Shown here piece by piece: positions 55,993 to 64,000 of a DNA stretch of 64,000 nucleotides. Numbering within the stretch: position 1 is the stretch's first letter; the number at the start of each line of letters is the position of its first letter. The position numbers and the translations under genes are program-made. Source of the DNA: Arenibacter arenosicollis (GTDB lineage: Bacteria > Bacteroidota > Bacteroidia > Flavobacteriales > Flavobacteriaceae); NCBI RefSeq assembly GCF_014397245.1, contig NZ_JACLHY010000001.1, positions 62,001 to 126,000 on the forward strand. Direction: 5' to 3'. The notes below the pieces were generated by a model, which searched no databases, was not told where the DNA came from, and saw nothing but the letters and a program-made list of their open reading frames with translations.

Positions 55993-56748
55993 ATGCGCCT
56001 AACATTATCACTACTGCTGATTCTATTTTTAACGCACAATGTTCATAGTGCTGCCCCTACCGCAGGGTACACGGAAAATTGTGCTCCGGAAATTGATTTG
56101 AAATTAGATCATTCCAATTGGGATAAATTACTAAAAAAGTATGTAGACGATATTGGAAATGTCAACTACAAAGGCTTTGCTAAGGATATAACGGCACTGC
56201 AAAATTACTTGGATTATTTGGCGAAGAACCGTCCAAGCGATATAGCTCCCAAGTCTGAAAGACTTGCTTATTACATTAACCTTTATAATGCCGCAACCGT
56301 TAAACTTATCTTGGATAATTATCCTACCAAAAGTATCAAGGACATAAAAAATCCTTGGGGAAAGGATATTGTACAGGTAGGAAATGAAAAAATATCTCTG
56401 GGCAATCTGGAACACAAAATATTACGAAAAATGGATGAGCCCCGAATCCATTTTGCCATTAACTGTGCCTCTTATTCCTGTCCCAAATTATTGAACACTG
56501 CATTTACTGCTGCCAATCTTGAAAAACTATTGGAACAGACGGCTGTAGATTTTATCAATGACCCAAAGAGAAATGTTCTTACCAAGGAAAAAGTCTCTTT
56601 GTCCGAAATTTTTAACTGGTACAAAAAAGACTTCACCGAAAAAGGATCGTTGGTAGATTATATAAATAAATACGCTGCCCAAAAGCTGACATCAAACACC
56701 AAAATAAGTTACCTAAACTATAATTGGGCTTTAAATGAAATTGAGTAA
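55993..56748 (+). CDS. DUF547 domain protein, exported
   Basis: This 251-aa protein has a signal peptide (residues 1-19, ending NVHSAA) and the DUF547 domain: ERLAYYINLYNAATVKLIL (~90), HFAINCASYSCPKL (~150) and NWYKKDF (~207). The Cys-rich INCASxSCP motif is invariant in the family. Its biochemical role is unknown; it recurs in arsenosugar-type clusters. It lies 61 nt after arsM and just before (or slightly overlapping) the TIGR04283 gene. Confidence 0.88.
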   Translation: MRLTLSLLLILFLTHNVHSAAPTAGYTENCAPEIDLKLDHSNWDKLLKKYVDDIGNVNYKGFAKDITALQNYLDYLAKNRPSDIAPKSERLAYYINLYNAATVKLILDNYPTKSIKDIKNPWGKDIVQVGNEKISLGNLEHKILRKMDEPRIHFAINCASYSCPKLLNTAFTAANLEKLLEQTAVDFINDPKRNVLTKEKVSLSEIFNWYKKDFTEKGSLVDYINKYAAQKLTSNTKISYLNYNWALNEIE

Positions 56749-56752
56749 TTCC

Positions 56753-57442
56753 ATGGACATAAGTATTATAATACCGGTCCTCAATGAATCTGAGCACATT
56801 AGCACTTTATTGGATCACTTGGCAGAGAATGGCAGTTCAGGGAATATTAAGGAAATTATTGTGGTTGATGGGGGCAGTACGGACAATACTATTGCCATGG
56901 CTCAAGCTAAGGGTGCAATAGTTATATCCTCCGAAAAAGGACGTGCCAAACAAATGAATTCTGGGGCTAAGGTCGCAACTGGCTCGCTACTTTACTTTTT
57001 ACATGCCGATACCTTTCCACCCAAAAACTTTGATCTTTTTATTCTAAATGCATATAGCAACAAAATATCTTCAGGTTGCTTTAGAATGAAATTTAATACC
57101 TCCAAAAAGTTCTTGCAATTCTTTGCATGGTTTAGCAGAATTAACCACAAGTTATGTAGGGGTGGCGATCAATCGTTGTTTATTCTCAAGGACCTATTCC
57201 AAAAATTGGGTGGCTTTAACGAGAATTATATCATATACGAGGACACAGAATTTATTGGGCGTCTTTACAAAATATCAAATTTTAAAGTACTGCCGCATAA
57301 CGTTATAACCTCCGCAAGAAAATATGAAGAGCATGGTTCCATTAGACTTCAATATCACTTCGGAATAATTCACTTGAAGAATTTATTGGGTTTTGGCCCA
57401 GATCAATTGTATAAATATTACAAGAAAAAAATTGTCTCTTAA
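56753..57442 (+). CDS. TIGR04283 family glycosyltransferase (arsenosugar biosynthesis)
   Basis: This 229-aa GT2 glycosyltransferase has SIIIPVLNESEHIS, the nucleotide-binding EIIVVDGGSTDNTIAMA (~residues 35-51), the DxD-like YFLHADTFPP (~80) and RGGDQSLFI (~135). This is the TIGR04283 pattern associated with arsenosugar clusters, where it may build the aglycone-bearing sugar. I choose ATG 56753, 4 nt after the DUF547 stop; ATG 56735 would add six residues and overlap DUF547 by 14 nt. It converges with the amidase gene with only 6 nt between the stops. Confidence 0.87.
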   Translation: MDISIIIPVLNESEHISTLLDHLAENGSSGNIKEIIVVDGGSTDNTIAMAQAKGAIVISSEKGRAKQMNSGAKVATGSLLYFLHADTFPPKNFDLFILNAYSNKISSGCFRMKFNTSKKFLQFFAWFSRINHKLCRGGDQSLFILKDLFQKLGGFNENYIIYEDTEFIGRLYKISNFKVLPHNVITSARKYEEHGSIRLQYHFGIIHLKNLLGFGPDQLYKYYKKKIVS

Positions 57443-57448
57443 GCCTCC

Positions 57449-58486
57449 TTATTTACTAGTTTCATAATCCAGCAAAACTCCTTCAGAAATCCACTTGGCA
57501 AGGGCCTGTCTATTATCTGGATCCAAGATTCGCTTTTGGTCCTTTTTGTTTTTTATATTCCCAACTTCAATATAGGCCATGGCCGGTAAGGTATTTTTTA
57601 CTAAATACAACCCACTACGATCTGCAAAGGTCCCCTCATAGTTCCTATTTGGCTGATATTGCTTGTATTTTTTCAAAAAAGTTTCATGGATACTTTCCGC
57701 CAAACGCTTTCCATTTTTGCTGTTCTCATGGTGATAGAAGAACACATCAATATTTTGTCCCCTACTTCGGCTATCCACATGGGTAACGATCAGCCGCTGA
57801 TATTTGCCCGAATTTTCCAAATACAGTTTGTTCACAGCATCAACACGCTGCTTTAATCGCATTAATTGGTTCAATGGAATTTCTTCATTAGGATAGGCCA
57901 CCTCATCCCTATCTATTTCCAGCACCCGCTGATCCCTTATTCCATCGTTCAAATCCCTAATTATAATATAGGTCTTGGCACCATGGGAAATAAGTTCTTT
58001 TGCCAAACGCAGCGTAATATCATAGGCATACTCGTCCTCCGCAATTATTTTGCCCTCATATTTTTCAATGGCACCGGGATCGGGTCCGCCATGACCGGAT
58101 ATTAAATAATAAACGTTTCCTTGTAACTTATTACTCTTTATCTCTGTATGAGCATATTTTTTTCCAAAAATGTCATCTGATATGATATTGGAAACAGACT
58201 TGATTTCCGTTGCTTTTTTCTCAACGGCTTCCGTTATAGCTACGGTATCCACGGGCACTGGAGGTATAATATACTCCCTTCCCTCATAAAGGTGCATGCT
58301 ATCCCTTAAATTATCTTGATTAAGATCAACAAAGTGTCCGTAGTGCCTAACCGGGTTAATCCCTTGCTTCCTGAGTATGGAATAAATTCCGTCCCCTTTT
58401 TCAGCAATTACGGTTTTAACCGAGGTTTGGGAAATAACGGGAAACGACATTAAGGCAATTATGCAAAATATTACAAAAGGTTTCAT
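57449..58486 (-). CDS. N-acetylmuramoyl-L-alanine amidase (Amidase_3)
   Basis: This 345-aa exported protein from ATG 58486 has a signal peptide (MKPFVIFCIIALMSFPVISQ). An N-terminal domain carries a LysM-like repeat (YSILRKQGINP...YIIPP). The zinc amidase domain (about 125-340) has ligands in SGHGGPDPGA (His), the Glu in EDEYAYDIT, VTHVDSRS (His) and the catalytic Glu in AYIEVGNIKN. It cleaves the bond between N-acetylmuramic acid and the stem peptide, for example at division. TTG 58513 extends the frame by nine residues but falls at an imperfect promoter box. Confidence 0.9.
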   Translation of the reverse strand: MKPFVIFCIIALMSFPVISQTSVKTVIAEKGDGIYSILRKQGINPVRHYGHFVDLNQDNLRDSMHLYEGREYIIPPVPVDTVAITEAVEKKATEIKSVSNIISDDIFGKKYAHTEIKSNKLQGNVYYLISGHGGPDPGAIEKYEGKIIAEDEYAYDITLRLAKELISHGAKTYIIIRDLNDGIRDQRVLEIDRDEVAYPNEEIPLNQLMRLKQRVDAVNKLYLENSGKYQRLIVTHVDSRSRGQNIDVFFYHHENSKNGKRLAESIHETFLKKYKQYQPNRNYEGTFADRSGLYLVKNTLPAMAYIEVGNIKNKKDQKRILDPDNRQALAKWISEGVLLDYETSK

Positions 58487-58519
58487 AACCAACACGACAC
58501 TAATTTTACACAAAGATTA

Positions 58520-59779
58520 TCAAAAATACTGCCCAATTCCAAAAACAATCCCATGAGATGCATTTTTTGTGATGCCATAGCCATAATCTATTCGGAAAAT
58601 TGCGTTAAATATTCGCTTATGAATGAACCTAAAACCAATCCCCGGATAAACCCTTATACTTTCCTTCTCCGTAAAATCACTAAAATCTCCCCCAGGGTTT
58701 CGCCAAGTCCCTGAATCTATAAAAAAATTACCCTGCAATGCAAACCAATCCTTATCTATAAAACTATACCTATATTCGGTATTAAACACTATGGTAGCAG
58801 TTCCCCTATCTATTTTATTTCCTACACCCCGTATGTTAACATTATTATCTACAGAAAAGGGGGCAAAAGGAGTATCTATGTTGCTGGCAATACCCAAACG
58901 CAAACGATTGGCCCAATTACCTCGATATCCAATCCTTTTAAAATAGACAAAGTCATTGATTCCAATTAAAAATTCCGGTAAATTTTCATCGGGACTCTTG
59001 ACATATTGAAAATTTAATGTGCTGCCAAAACCTGAACGGAAATAATAATCATATTTTATATTCTCATAACAGTAGATCAACTTATATAAATACTTGTCCA
59101 CTTGCAATTCTTGGGGGACATTTGGACTTGTAGCACCAGTTATATAACTATAATCTTCCGTAAACAAATTAATTCCAAAGTCTATCCTGTTTTTGTTGTT
59201 GATGTTATACAAACCCAAAACTTCAAAAGCCTTGTTGTTATATCTATAATCTGCAGTATTGTCGTTAATAAAAACAGGTTCTTGGGTAGTAATATTATTA
59301 TAGCTAAGTGTAAATCCAAAGTTGCCCCTTATAATGTAAGGCAGCCTAAAGTTTATTCCATAAGAATTAAAGATATCCTTTTGATAAAATCCGCCCAATA
59401 TCATGTTTCTACCAAAAATATTGTACTCCTGTAACCCTATTTTAAATGCAAATTCATCATTTGTTGAAGTATAAAGATTGGCGAACGGAATCAAGGTAAA
59501 ATGTTCCTCAACGGTATAGATAACAGAATATTGATTTTTATTATTAGCTTCAACACGAAAATTGGCATTGGCAATGGACGGCAATTGTTTTAAGCGTTGA
59601 ACATCCTCTTTCAATGTCACGGAATCCAATAAACTGCCCGACTTTACCTTGATAAGATTTTCTAAAAAAGAAACTTTAGTCCTTTTGGCGCCATCAATGT
59701 TCACATCGGTCACCGTAGGTTGCTGGGTGTATCCTGCTAAAAATGAAAAAAACAATAATACCCTTAAACCGATTTTCAT
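58520..59779 (-). CDS. Omp85-superfamily outer-membrane protein with a POTRA domain
   Basis: This 419-aa protein from ATG 59779 has a signal peptide (MKIGLRVLLFFSFLAGYTQQ), one POTRA-like domain (about 20-95; VTDVNIDGAKRTKVSFLENLI) and a beta-barrel of about 16 strands (about 110-419). Conserved barrel features include VDNNVNIRGVGN and IYGYGITKN-like end strands. It resembles short BamA/TamA-like or FhaC-like proteins; its client is unknown. A longer start at ATG 59818 adds 13 residues before the signal. It sits 33 nt upstream of the amidase gene. Confidence 0.82.
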   Translation of the reverse strand: MKIGLRVLLFFSFLAGYTQQPTVTDVNIDGAKRTKVSFLENLIKVKSGSLLDSVTLKEDVQRLKQLPSIANANFRVEANNKNQYSVIYTVEEHFTLIPFANLYTSTNDEFAFKIGLQEYNIFGRNMILGGFYQKDIFNSYGINFRLPYIIRGNFGFTLSYNNITTQEPVFINDNTADYRYNNKAFEVLGLYNINNKNRIDFGINLFTEDYSYITGATSPNVPQELQVDKYLYKLIYCYENIKYDYYFRSGFGSTLNFQYVKSPDENLPEFLIGINDFVYFKRIGYRGNWANRLRLGIASNIDTPFAPFSVDNNVNIRGVGNKIDRGTATIVFNTEYRYSFIDKDWFALQGNFFIDSGTWRNPGGDFSDFTEKESIRVYPGIGFRFIHKRIFNAIFRIDYGYGITKNASHGIVFGIGQYF

Positions 59780-59845
59780 TATCAATGCGCAATTATATGG
59801 GAAAAGTCCAATAAACATATTGGATCAGTGACCTGGGAGAAAACC

Positions 59846-60847
59846 CTAATATATCTTATAGAAACTCTTAATTACTTCTTGGGCCGGTTTATTTTGTGGG
59901 GTAAACCTATTGTCGTTTATCCCACCCGCTTTTTCATGATCAATAAACCATTTCCAGACAAACCCCCCGGCAAACCACTCTTCTTTCCAAAATTCTTCAA
60001 AAATAGCTTTGGTAGCATTGGCCTGGGCCTCAAGGTTTACATCGTCCTTACTGTGATCCACCAACCAAGGTTTCTTTGCCGTATAATTATTACTTCTATA
60101 ACCGTATTCCGTAAATATAATAGGCTTGTTTTTCGTCATGGCCAATGATCTTATTTTTTCTTTATGCGGCTGCCATCCCCTTCTTAATTGTTCCACAGTG
60201 GGGGTTTTCTCATCACTCAAAGGAAAATAAGCGTCTATACCTATAAAATCCAGATCATCCCAAAAAGGGGTCCTTCCGTATTCGTCCCAATTGGCCGCAT
60301 AGGTAAGTTTTCCCTTGTATATAGTTTTAATTTCTTTGATCAGTCCGGTCCAATATTCCGGCCGGTGATTTACAAATTGCTCCAACTCGGTTCCTATACA
60401 AAATGCGTCGGCTTGGGTTTCCTGCGCCAAAGTAGCATAAGTCAGTATAAAGTTGGCATAAGAAATCTCCAAAGCCTTCCAATTTTCCTCAGAATTCATG
60501 GTTAAATTACCTGTAAATTCACCCCTGGAAATCCATATTTGAGGCTTCAGCATTACCTTTAAACCATTCTCGTGTAGTATATCTATATATTGCCTAGCAC
60601 CCGTTCTTGTTTCTCCGAACCACTGTCTTGAAGTGTCAAAAATTATTTCAGGGAAGTCCTTATCCCTGATAAATCCAAAAGGCATTACGGCGGCACACTT
60701 GGCATTGACGTTTCTTACGGCATCTACGTGTTCTTGGGAAACTTTGTCCCTAGAGGCCACAAAACTCACCCCATTGAATTTTTCAACTACTTGACCGCTA
60801 CAACCAAGCTGTAAAAAAAATAAGAAAAGTAGGCCGAGGTTTCGCAT
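59846..60847 (-). CDS. GH113-like TIM-barrel glycoside hydrolase lipoprotein
   Basis: This 333-aa predicted lipoprotein has a signal ending LQLGC (Cys16). A TIM-barrel follows, with the acid/base Glu candidate in FCIGTELEQF (~157), FIGIDAYFPL and the nucleophile Glu candidate in IIFTEYGY (~247). This pairing of IGTELE and TEYGY is typical of the GH113/beta-mannanase-like clan. It likely cuts a beta-mannoside or related glycan on the cell surface, though the substrate is inferred only from motif class. Confidence 0.78.
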   Translation of the reverse strand: MRNLGLLFLFFLQLGCSGQVVEKFNGVSFVASRDKVSQEHVDAVRNVNAKCAAVMPFGFIRDKDFPEIIFDTSRQWFGETRTGARQYIDILHENGLKVMLKPQIWISRGEFTGNLTMNSEENWKALEISYANFILTYATLAQETQADAFCIGTELEQFVNHRPEYWTGLIKEIKTIYKGKLTYAANWDEYGRTPFWDDLDFIGIDAYFPLSDEKTPTVEQLRRGWQPHKEKIRSLAMTKNKPIIFTEYGYRSNNYTAKKPWLVDHSKDDVNLEAQANATKAIFEEFWKEEWFAGGFVWKWFIDHEKAGGINDNRFTPQNKPAQEVIKSFYKIY

Positions 60848-60891
60848 CCAAAAAGATTTTGAACCCTAAATTAGGCTATTTATTGATCATT

Positions 60892-61770
60892 TTAAAAAAT
60901 AGCCCGCAGTCCAAGGTTAAATGTCTGTCCCAAACCTGTATTTTCACCTCTAACAAAATTGGTATATAACGCTTCAAGATTTAAAGAATTTGTTAATTGA
61001 TATTTTACCCCACCTCCTAAGGCCGTATAATTTTGAGCAAAATTGTTACCTAAATCCAACCTTTGTGAGTGTTGCGCCAAAGCCAAAATGGTAAAATTGG
61101 AACTTGGAAAATAACTCAAAAATACTCCCGGAGACAAGTTTAAGCTGTTATTGGCAAAGCTTTCGCCGGCCTTTCCGAAACTTAATTCGGAATTAAGTTC
61201 TGTAAACAATTGCCATTTCCTATTGGAAAAAGTAAGATCATAAAAAAATCGGTTTTGCCATATATATCCCTTCTGATCTAAAAACACCCCGTTTTCGGTT
61301 TCATTATCCACGAGCGGAATAAAAAAGGAGCTCTGGACCGAAAAATTACTCAGTGATTCAATAGGAACAAATTTCACCGAAGGAGCTATAGAAGTTATCC
61401 CAGACCTGGCCGTAGTATTTTCACCATCAAACTTAAAAACATCCAATGCCTGCCTCCCTCCAACAACATTGGACCGTAGCTCTACAATAGCGCCAAGATT
61501 CCATCTATTATTTTCACCCGTGCCCGTATAAACTTCAATAGTCGAAGTAAAAAATGTCTTTCGCGCCTCCTTACCACTGGAAAAAGTGCTTTTCGTTTCT
61601 GTATAAAGATTATTAAACCACTTTAAGTCCCATTGCCCCTTCCCCATTAATTTAGAAGGAGTGTACTGTTGAATATTACTATCCGCATCCTGGTCAAAAT
61701 CTTGGGATATACCCATTGTAAAAACAAAGAAAGCAACCATTAAGGTCCATTTATTTTGAACGTTTTTCAT
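60892..61770 (-). CDS. Outer-membrane beta-barrel protein, transporter-like
   Basis: This 292-aa protein has a signal peptide (residues 1-22, MGISQ). It has alternating amphipathic strands throughout (QWDLKWFNNLY, NLGAIVELRSNVV, GGGVKYQLTNSLNLEALYTNF) and a C-terminal strand ending in Phe (NLGLRAIF). No specific family beyond small outer-membrane barrels. It precedes the GH113-like gene by 44 nt and may be co-transcribed. Confidence 0.72.
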   Translation of the reverse strand: MKNVQNKWTLMVAFFVFTMGISQDFDQDADSNIQQYTPSKLMGKGQWDLKWFNNLYTETKSTFSSGKEARKTFFTSTIEVYTGTGENNRWNLGAIVELRSNVVGGRQALDVFKFDGENTTARSGITSIAPSVKFVPIESLSNFSVQSSFFIPLVDNETENGVFLDQKGYIWQNRFFYDLTFSNRKWQLFTELNSELSFGKAGESFANNSLNLSPGVFLSYFPSSNFTILALAQHSQRLDLGNNFAQNYTALGGGVKYQLTNSLNLEALYTNFVRGENTGLGQTFNLGLRAIF

Positions 61771-62163
61771 TTATTTACTATGTTTTGGTTCTTTATAATA
61801 ATTGGCCGCCGAATTTCCCAATCCGCACATTGGGTTAAAAAATGCCTGGTATGTTCAATAGTCTATTGGAAAATTGCCAATAAGACCTATTAAATTTCAA
61901 AAACTTTCCACTCTAGCTCTAAAAACAGGGTCTAACTGTTACAATTTGCCTAATGGATATAAATGTCTTTAAAAAGTATCACATATTTATTACAAAATAA
62001 TTTTTTTAAGTTAGCACTTATCTAGGGCATCTTGGCGTAGATCCCGTTTTGATTTAAAAAAATCCGAAAACGCAGTACCAACAATTCCCAATGCTAGGCA
62101 CTCTATATTAGGAACAAACTTAGATTTCATTAGCTTTGCCAAATATTTAAATAAATAGTACCC
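61771..62163. other. 393-nt intergenic region upstream of trmB
   Basis: Holds the trmB -7 box (62131-62138). Elsewhere AT-rich sequence without a convincing gene; a 39-codon minus-strand frame near 62018-62137 is considered unsupported. Confidence 0.5.
62131..62138 (+). promoter_or_regulatory. trmB: -7 box for the trmB operon
   Basis: TAGCTTTG is an exact TAnnTTTG, 25 nt upstream of the GTG start at 62164. Confidence 0.5.
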
Positions 62164-62835
62164 GTGGGAAGTAAAAATAAGCTGAAGCGATTCAAGGAGA
62201 ATGAAACTTTTAAGAATGTAGTTCAACCCAACAGGGAGGAAATTACTAATGGCACTTTCTCCTTAAAAGGCAAATGGAATGATTTTTTTGGCAATGACAA
62301 TCCTATAGTTTTGGAACTTGGCTGTGGTAAAGGGGAGTATACCATTGGGATGGCCCAGCAAAATAAAAATAAAAATTATATTGGTATTGATATAAAGGGA
62401 GCCAGGTTTTGGCGTGGCGCAAAAACGGCAATAGACGAAAATATTAGCAATGTCGCCTTCCTGCGTACCCAGATAGAATTGATAGACGGGCTTTTTGCCG
62501 CCAATGAAGTTTCCGAGATTTGGATTACCTTTCCAGACCCCCAAATTAAATATAAGCGCACCAAACACCGACTTACCAACGAAGCTTTTTTGGAAAAATA
62601 CAAATTGATTCTAAAGGAAGATGGTGTAGTTAATCTGAAAACCGATAGCGAATTTATGCACGGCTATACCTTAGGCCTTTTACACGGAAAAGGATTGGAA
62701 GTTCTTTATGCCAATCACGATGTATACAAAAACGAAGGTAGCCCAAAAGAGGTTTTGGAAATACAGACTTTCTACGAAAAACAGTATCTTGAAAAAGGAA
62801 AACCGATCACTTATATCAAGTTCAGAATTAGTTAA
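62164..62835 (+). CDS. trmB: tRNA (guanine-46-N7)-methyltransferase
   Basis: This 223-aa SAM methyltransferase modifies G46 in the tRNA variable loop. It has VLELGCGKGEYTIGMA (motif I, ~residues 49-64), YIGIDIKGARFWRGAK (~73), and the family signature ITFPDPQIKYKRTKHRL (~120). The start is GTG 62164: an in-frame TAA lies 10 nt upstream and the resulting MGSKNKLKRF fits the family N-terminus. First of a likely trmB-lysE-ATL operon. Confidence 0.94.
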   Translation: MGSKNKLKRFKENETFKNVVQPNREEITNGTFSLKGKWNDFFGNDNPIVLELGCGKGEYTIGMAQQNKNKNYIGIDIKGARFWRGAKTAIDENISNVAFLRTQIELIDGLFAANEVSEIWITFPDPQIKYKRTKHRLTNEAFLEKYKLILKEDGVVNLKTDSEFMHGYTLGLLHGKGLEVLYANHDVYKNEGSPKEVLEIQTFYEKQYLEKGKPITYIKFRIS

Positions 62836-62838
62836 ACC

Positions 62839-63468
62839 ATGGAGCACTTGCTAATCCTTTTTTTTGCCACATTCTCAGCAGCCTTCATGGCCACTGTTCC
62901 ACCAGGGTTATTGAACATGAATGCCGCAAAAATAAGTGTGGAAAAGGGTAAGACCAATGGTATTATTTTTAGTCTTGGGGTTTCTACCATGATTATAATC
63001 CAGGCCTATATTTCCGTGTTGATTTCCAAATTTCTATTCAAACACCCAGAGATTATAGACCTTCTTTTAAAAATAGCTCTTATAGTCTTTGCTTTTTTTG
63101 CTATCTATTTCTTTGTAAAGGGTAAGAAAAATAAGCTGGATAGACCTAAAATAGTTAAGGTAAGCAAGAGAAATAGTTTCTTTAAAGGGGTATTGTTGGC
63201 CGCAGTAAATTTACTGACCATTCCCTATTACAGTGGCTTAAATGCCATGTGGAATGCCTCTGGCTGGATAAAATTTCAATTCCGTGATATAGCCACCTTT
63301 ATTCTTGCCGCAGGATGCGGCACTTTTACCGTGCTCTATCTTTATACGGTCTATTTCACCAAATTGGAAACCAAGAACAATGGATTTTCAAAAAACTCCA
63401 ATTATATTTTGAGTGCATTAATGTTGGTCCTATTAGTGATTACTTTAATTAGAATATTTTACACCTGA
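62839..63468 (+). CDS. LysE/RhtB family exporter
   Basis: This 209-aa protein has six TM segments and the LysE-type start FSAAFMATVPPGLLNMNAAKIS, with the proline/glycine pair and re-entrant loop, plus VNLLTIPYYSGLNAM. Members export amino acids or related small molecules. The substrate is not evident. Starts 3 nt after trmB and shares 1 nt with the next start. Confidence 0.85.
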   Translation: MEHLLILFFATFSAAFMATVPPGLLNMNAAKISVEKGKTNGIIFSLGVSTMIIIQAYISVLISKFLFKHPEIIDLLLKIALIVFAFFAIYFFVKGKKNKLDRPKIVKVSKRNSFFKGVLLAAVNLLTIPYYSGLNAMWNASGWIKFQFRDIATFILAAGCGTFTVLYLYTVYFTKLETKNNGFSKNSNYILSALMLVLLVITLIRIFYT

Positions 63469-63803
63469 TGAAACCCGAAAATCAGAACTTCTTTGAAAAA
63501 GTTTATGCGGTGTCCAGGCAAATACCATATGGACGGGTAACTTCTTATGGTGCCATTGCCAAATATTTAGGAACCGCAAGAAGTGCTAGAATGGTTGGCT
63601 GGGCTATGAACGGAGCACATAAAATAGGCGACATTCCCGCCCATAGGGTAGTAAATAGAAAGGGCCTATTAACAGGGAAACATCATTTTGACGGCACAAA
63701 TCTAATGCAGCAGTTATTGGAAAATGAGGGAATAAAAGTAGTGGATAATCAAATCGTGAATTTTGAGGATCACTTTTGGGACCCATGGCTGGAATTAAGG
63801 TAA
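63468..63803 (+). CDS. Alkyltransferase-like (ATL) DNA-binding protein, MGMT fold
   Basis: This 111-aa protein is the C-terminal MGMT DNA-binding fold: VSRQIPYGRVTSYGAIAKYLG (helix-turn-helix region), ARMVGWAMNGA (the arginine-finger Arg) and IPAHRVVNRKG. The usual active Cys in PCHRV is Ala, so it cannot accept alkyl groups. ATL proteins bind O6-alkylguanine and recruit nucleotide-excision repair. Starts within the lysE stop (TGATG). Confidence 0.92.
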   Translation: MKPENQNFFEKVYAVSRQIPYGRVTSYGAIAKYLGTARSARMVGWAMNGAHKIGDIPAHRVVNRKGLLTGKHHFDGTNLMQQLLENEGIKVVDNQIVNFEDHFWDPWLELR

Positions 63804-63915
63804 TTTACCAAATTTTAATTTCCAATAATAATGGATTGATACTTCCATATAGAAGATACTTATTGCCTTATTTTACTTTTCATTTCCCTTCCTTCATAAT
63901 CTCGCTCCTAAGCCC

Positions 63916-63923
63916 TATCTTTG
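63916..63923 (+). promoter_or_regulatory. -7 box for the gene at the right edge
   Basis: TATCTTTG is an exact TAnnTTTG, 46 nt upstream of the ATG at 63970. Confidence 0.5.
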
Positions 63924-63969
63924 TAATTTAGAATCAGTTTTAATAATAACTGAATAAGAATGGTTTAGG

Positions 63970-64000
63970 ATGAAATTAGACAAGAAAGACATATTGAAAG
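63970..64000 (+). CDS. N-terminal fragment, probable Mrp/NBP35 family ATPase
   Basis: An ATG opens a frame reading MKLDKKDILK before the window ends. The start resembles the N-terminal DUF59-like region of Flavobacteriaceae Mrp/NBP35 iron-sulfur cluster carriers, which I recall often lying next to the MGMT-like gene. Only ten residues are visible, so this is provisional. Confidence 0.5.
   Translation, partial: MKLDKKDILK

Noticed and set aside
62011..62226. Minus-strand frame overlapping the trmB start, including a 39-codon version ending DLRQDALDKC
   Set aside because: It runs antisense into trmB, has no recognisable domain or TM pattern and no promoter box; probably chance.

Overview
The window looks like chromosomal DNA of a marine-type member of the Flavobacteriaceae (Bacteroidota). 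The evidence is low GC, TAnnTTTG promoter -7 boxes in place of E. coli-like promoters, almost no Shine-Dalgarno sequences, and several lineage-typical families: GYDIA-type GHMP kinase, DUF4296, DUF4271, DUF3098, a PpiD-like SurA_N protein, class II HMG-CoA reductase and outer-membrane beta-barrels. I see no rRNA, CRISPR array, insertion sequence, prophage or plasmid gene. There is one tRNA (Phe).

Layout. 1-2.9 kb: the C-terminal end of a probable lpxB, an NlpC/P60 lipoprotein and comEC. 2.9-8.3 kb (minus): a peptide-use operon of a secreted dipeptidyl peptidase IV and two POT peptide transporters. 8.6-10.8 kb (plus): HMG-CoA reductase and a GHMP kinase (mevalonate pathway), closed by a 52-bp perfect palindrome that probably works as a two-way terminator. 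10.9-18.6 kb (minus): an envelope operon running coaX, beta-barrel protein, TPR protein, lptC, small membrane protein, CNNM/CorC protein, PpiD-like foldase. 18.75 kb: tRNA-Phe with a consensus promoter and a strong terminator. 18.9-26.6 kb (minus): an accessory-looking glycan locus with a sialidase, two tandem FAD oxidoreductases, a metallophosphoesterase, a GH32 fructosidase and an uncatalogued 56-aa membrane protein. A LacI-type operator-like palindrome lies just upstream. 26.8-31.6 kb: TonB, a 1237-aa phosphoesterase/beta-barrel lipoprotein and a second uncatalogued small membrane protein.

31.9-43.7 kb holds housekeeping genes: tyrS, an epimerase, DUF4296, dihydroorotase, polyprenol-phosphate mannosyltransferase, DUF4271-hemD, pckA, DUF423, a saccharopine dehydrogenase-like protein, an Lrp regulator and a Zn peptidase. 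43.8-50.1 kb: SemiSWEET, leuS, then ftsX-DUF3098-uppP-truB. 50.1-52.6 kb: a TonB-like protein, a thioredoxin-fold protein and YitT. 52.8-57.4 kb (plus): an arsenosugar-type cluster of rhodanese, TIGR04282 glycosyltransferase, purine nucleoside phosphorylase, ArsM, DUF547 and TIGR04283 glycosyltransferase, with no ArsS radical SAM gene. 57.4-61.8 kb (minus): cell-wall amidase, Omp85-like barrel, GH113-like lipoprotein and another barrel. 62.2-64 kb: trmB, a LysE exporter, an alkyltransferase-like protein and the start of a probable Mrp ATPase.

The least ordinary parts are the arsenosugar cluster, with a nucleoside phosphorylase where a radical SAM gene is expected nearby, and the sialidase/FAD-oxidoreductase/GH32 locus, which has a candidate operator but no SusC/SusD pair. 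Several of the longest possible reading frames begin at TTG codons that are really part of promoter boxes. The starts given here are corrected for that.
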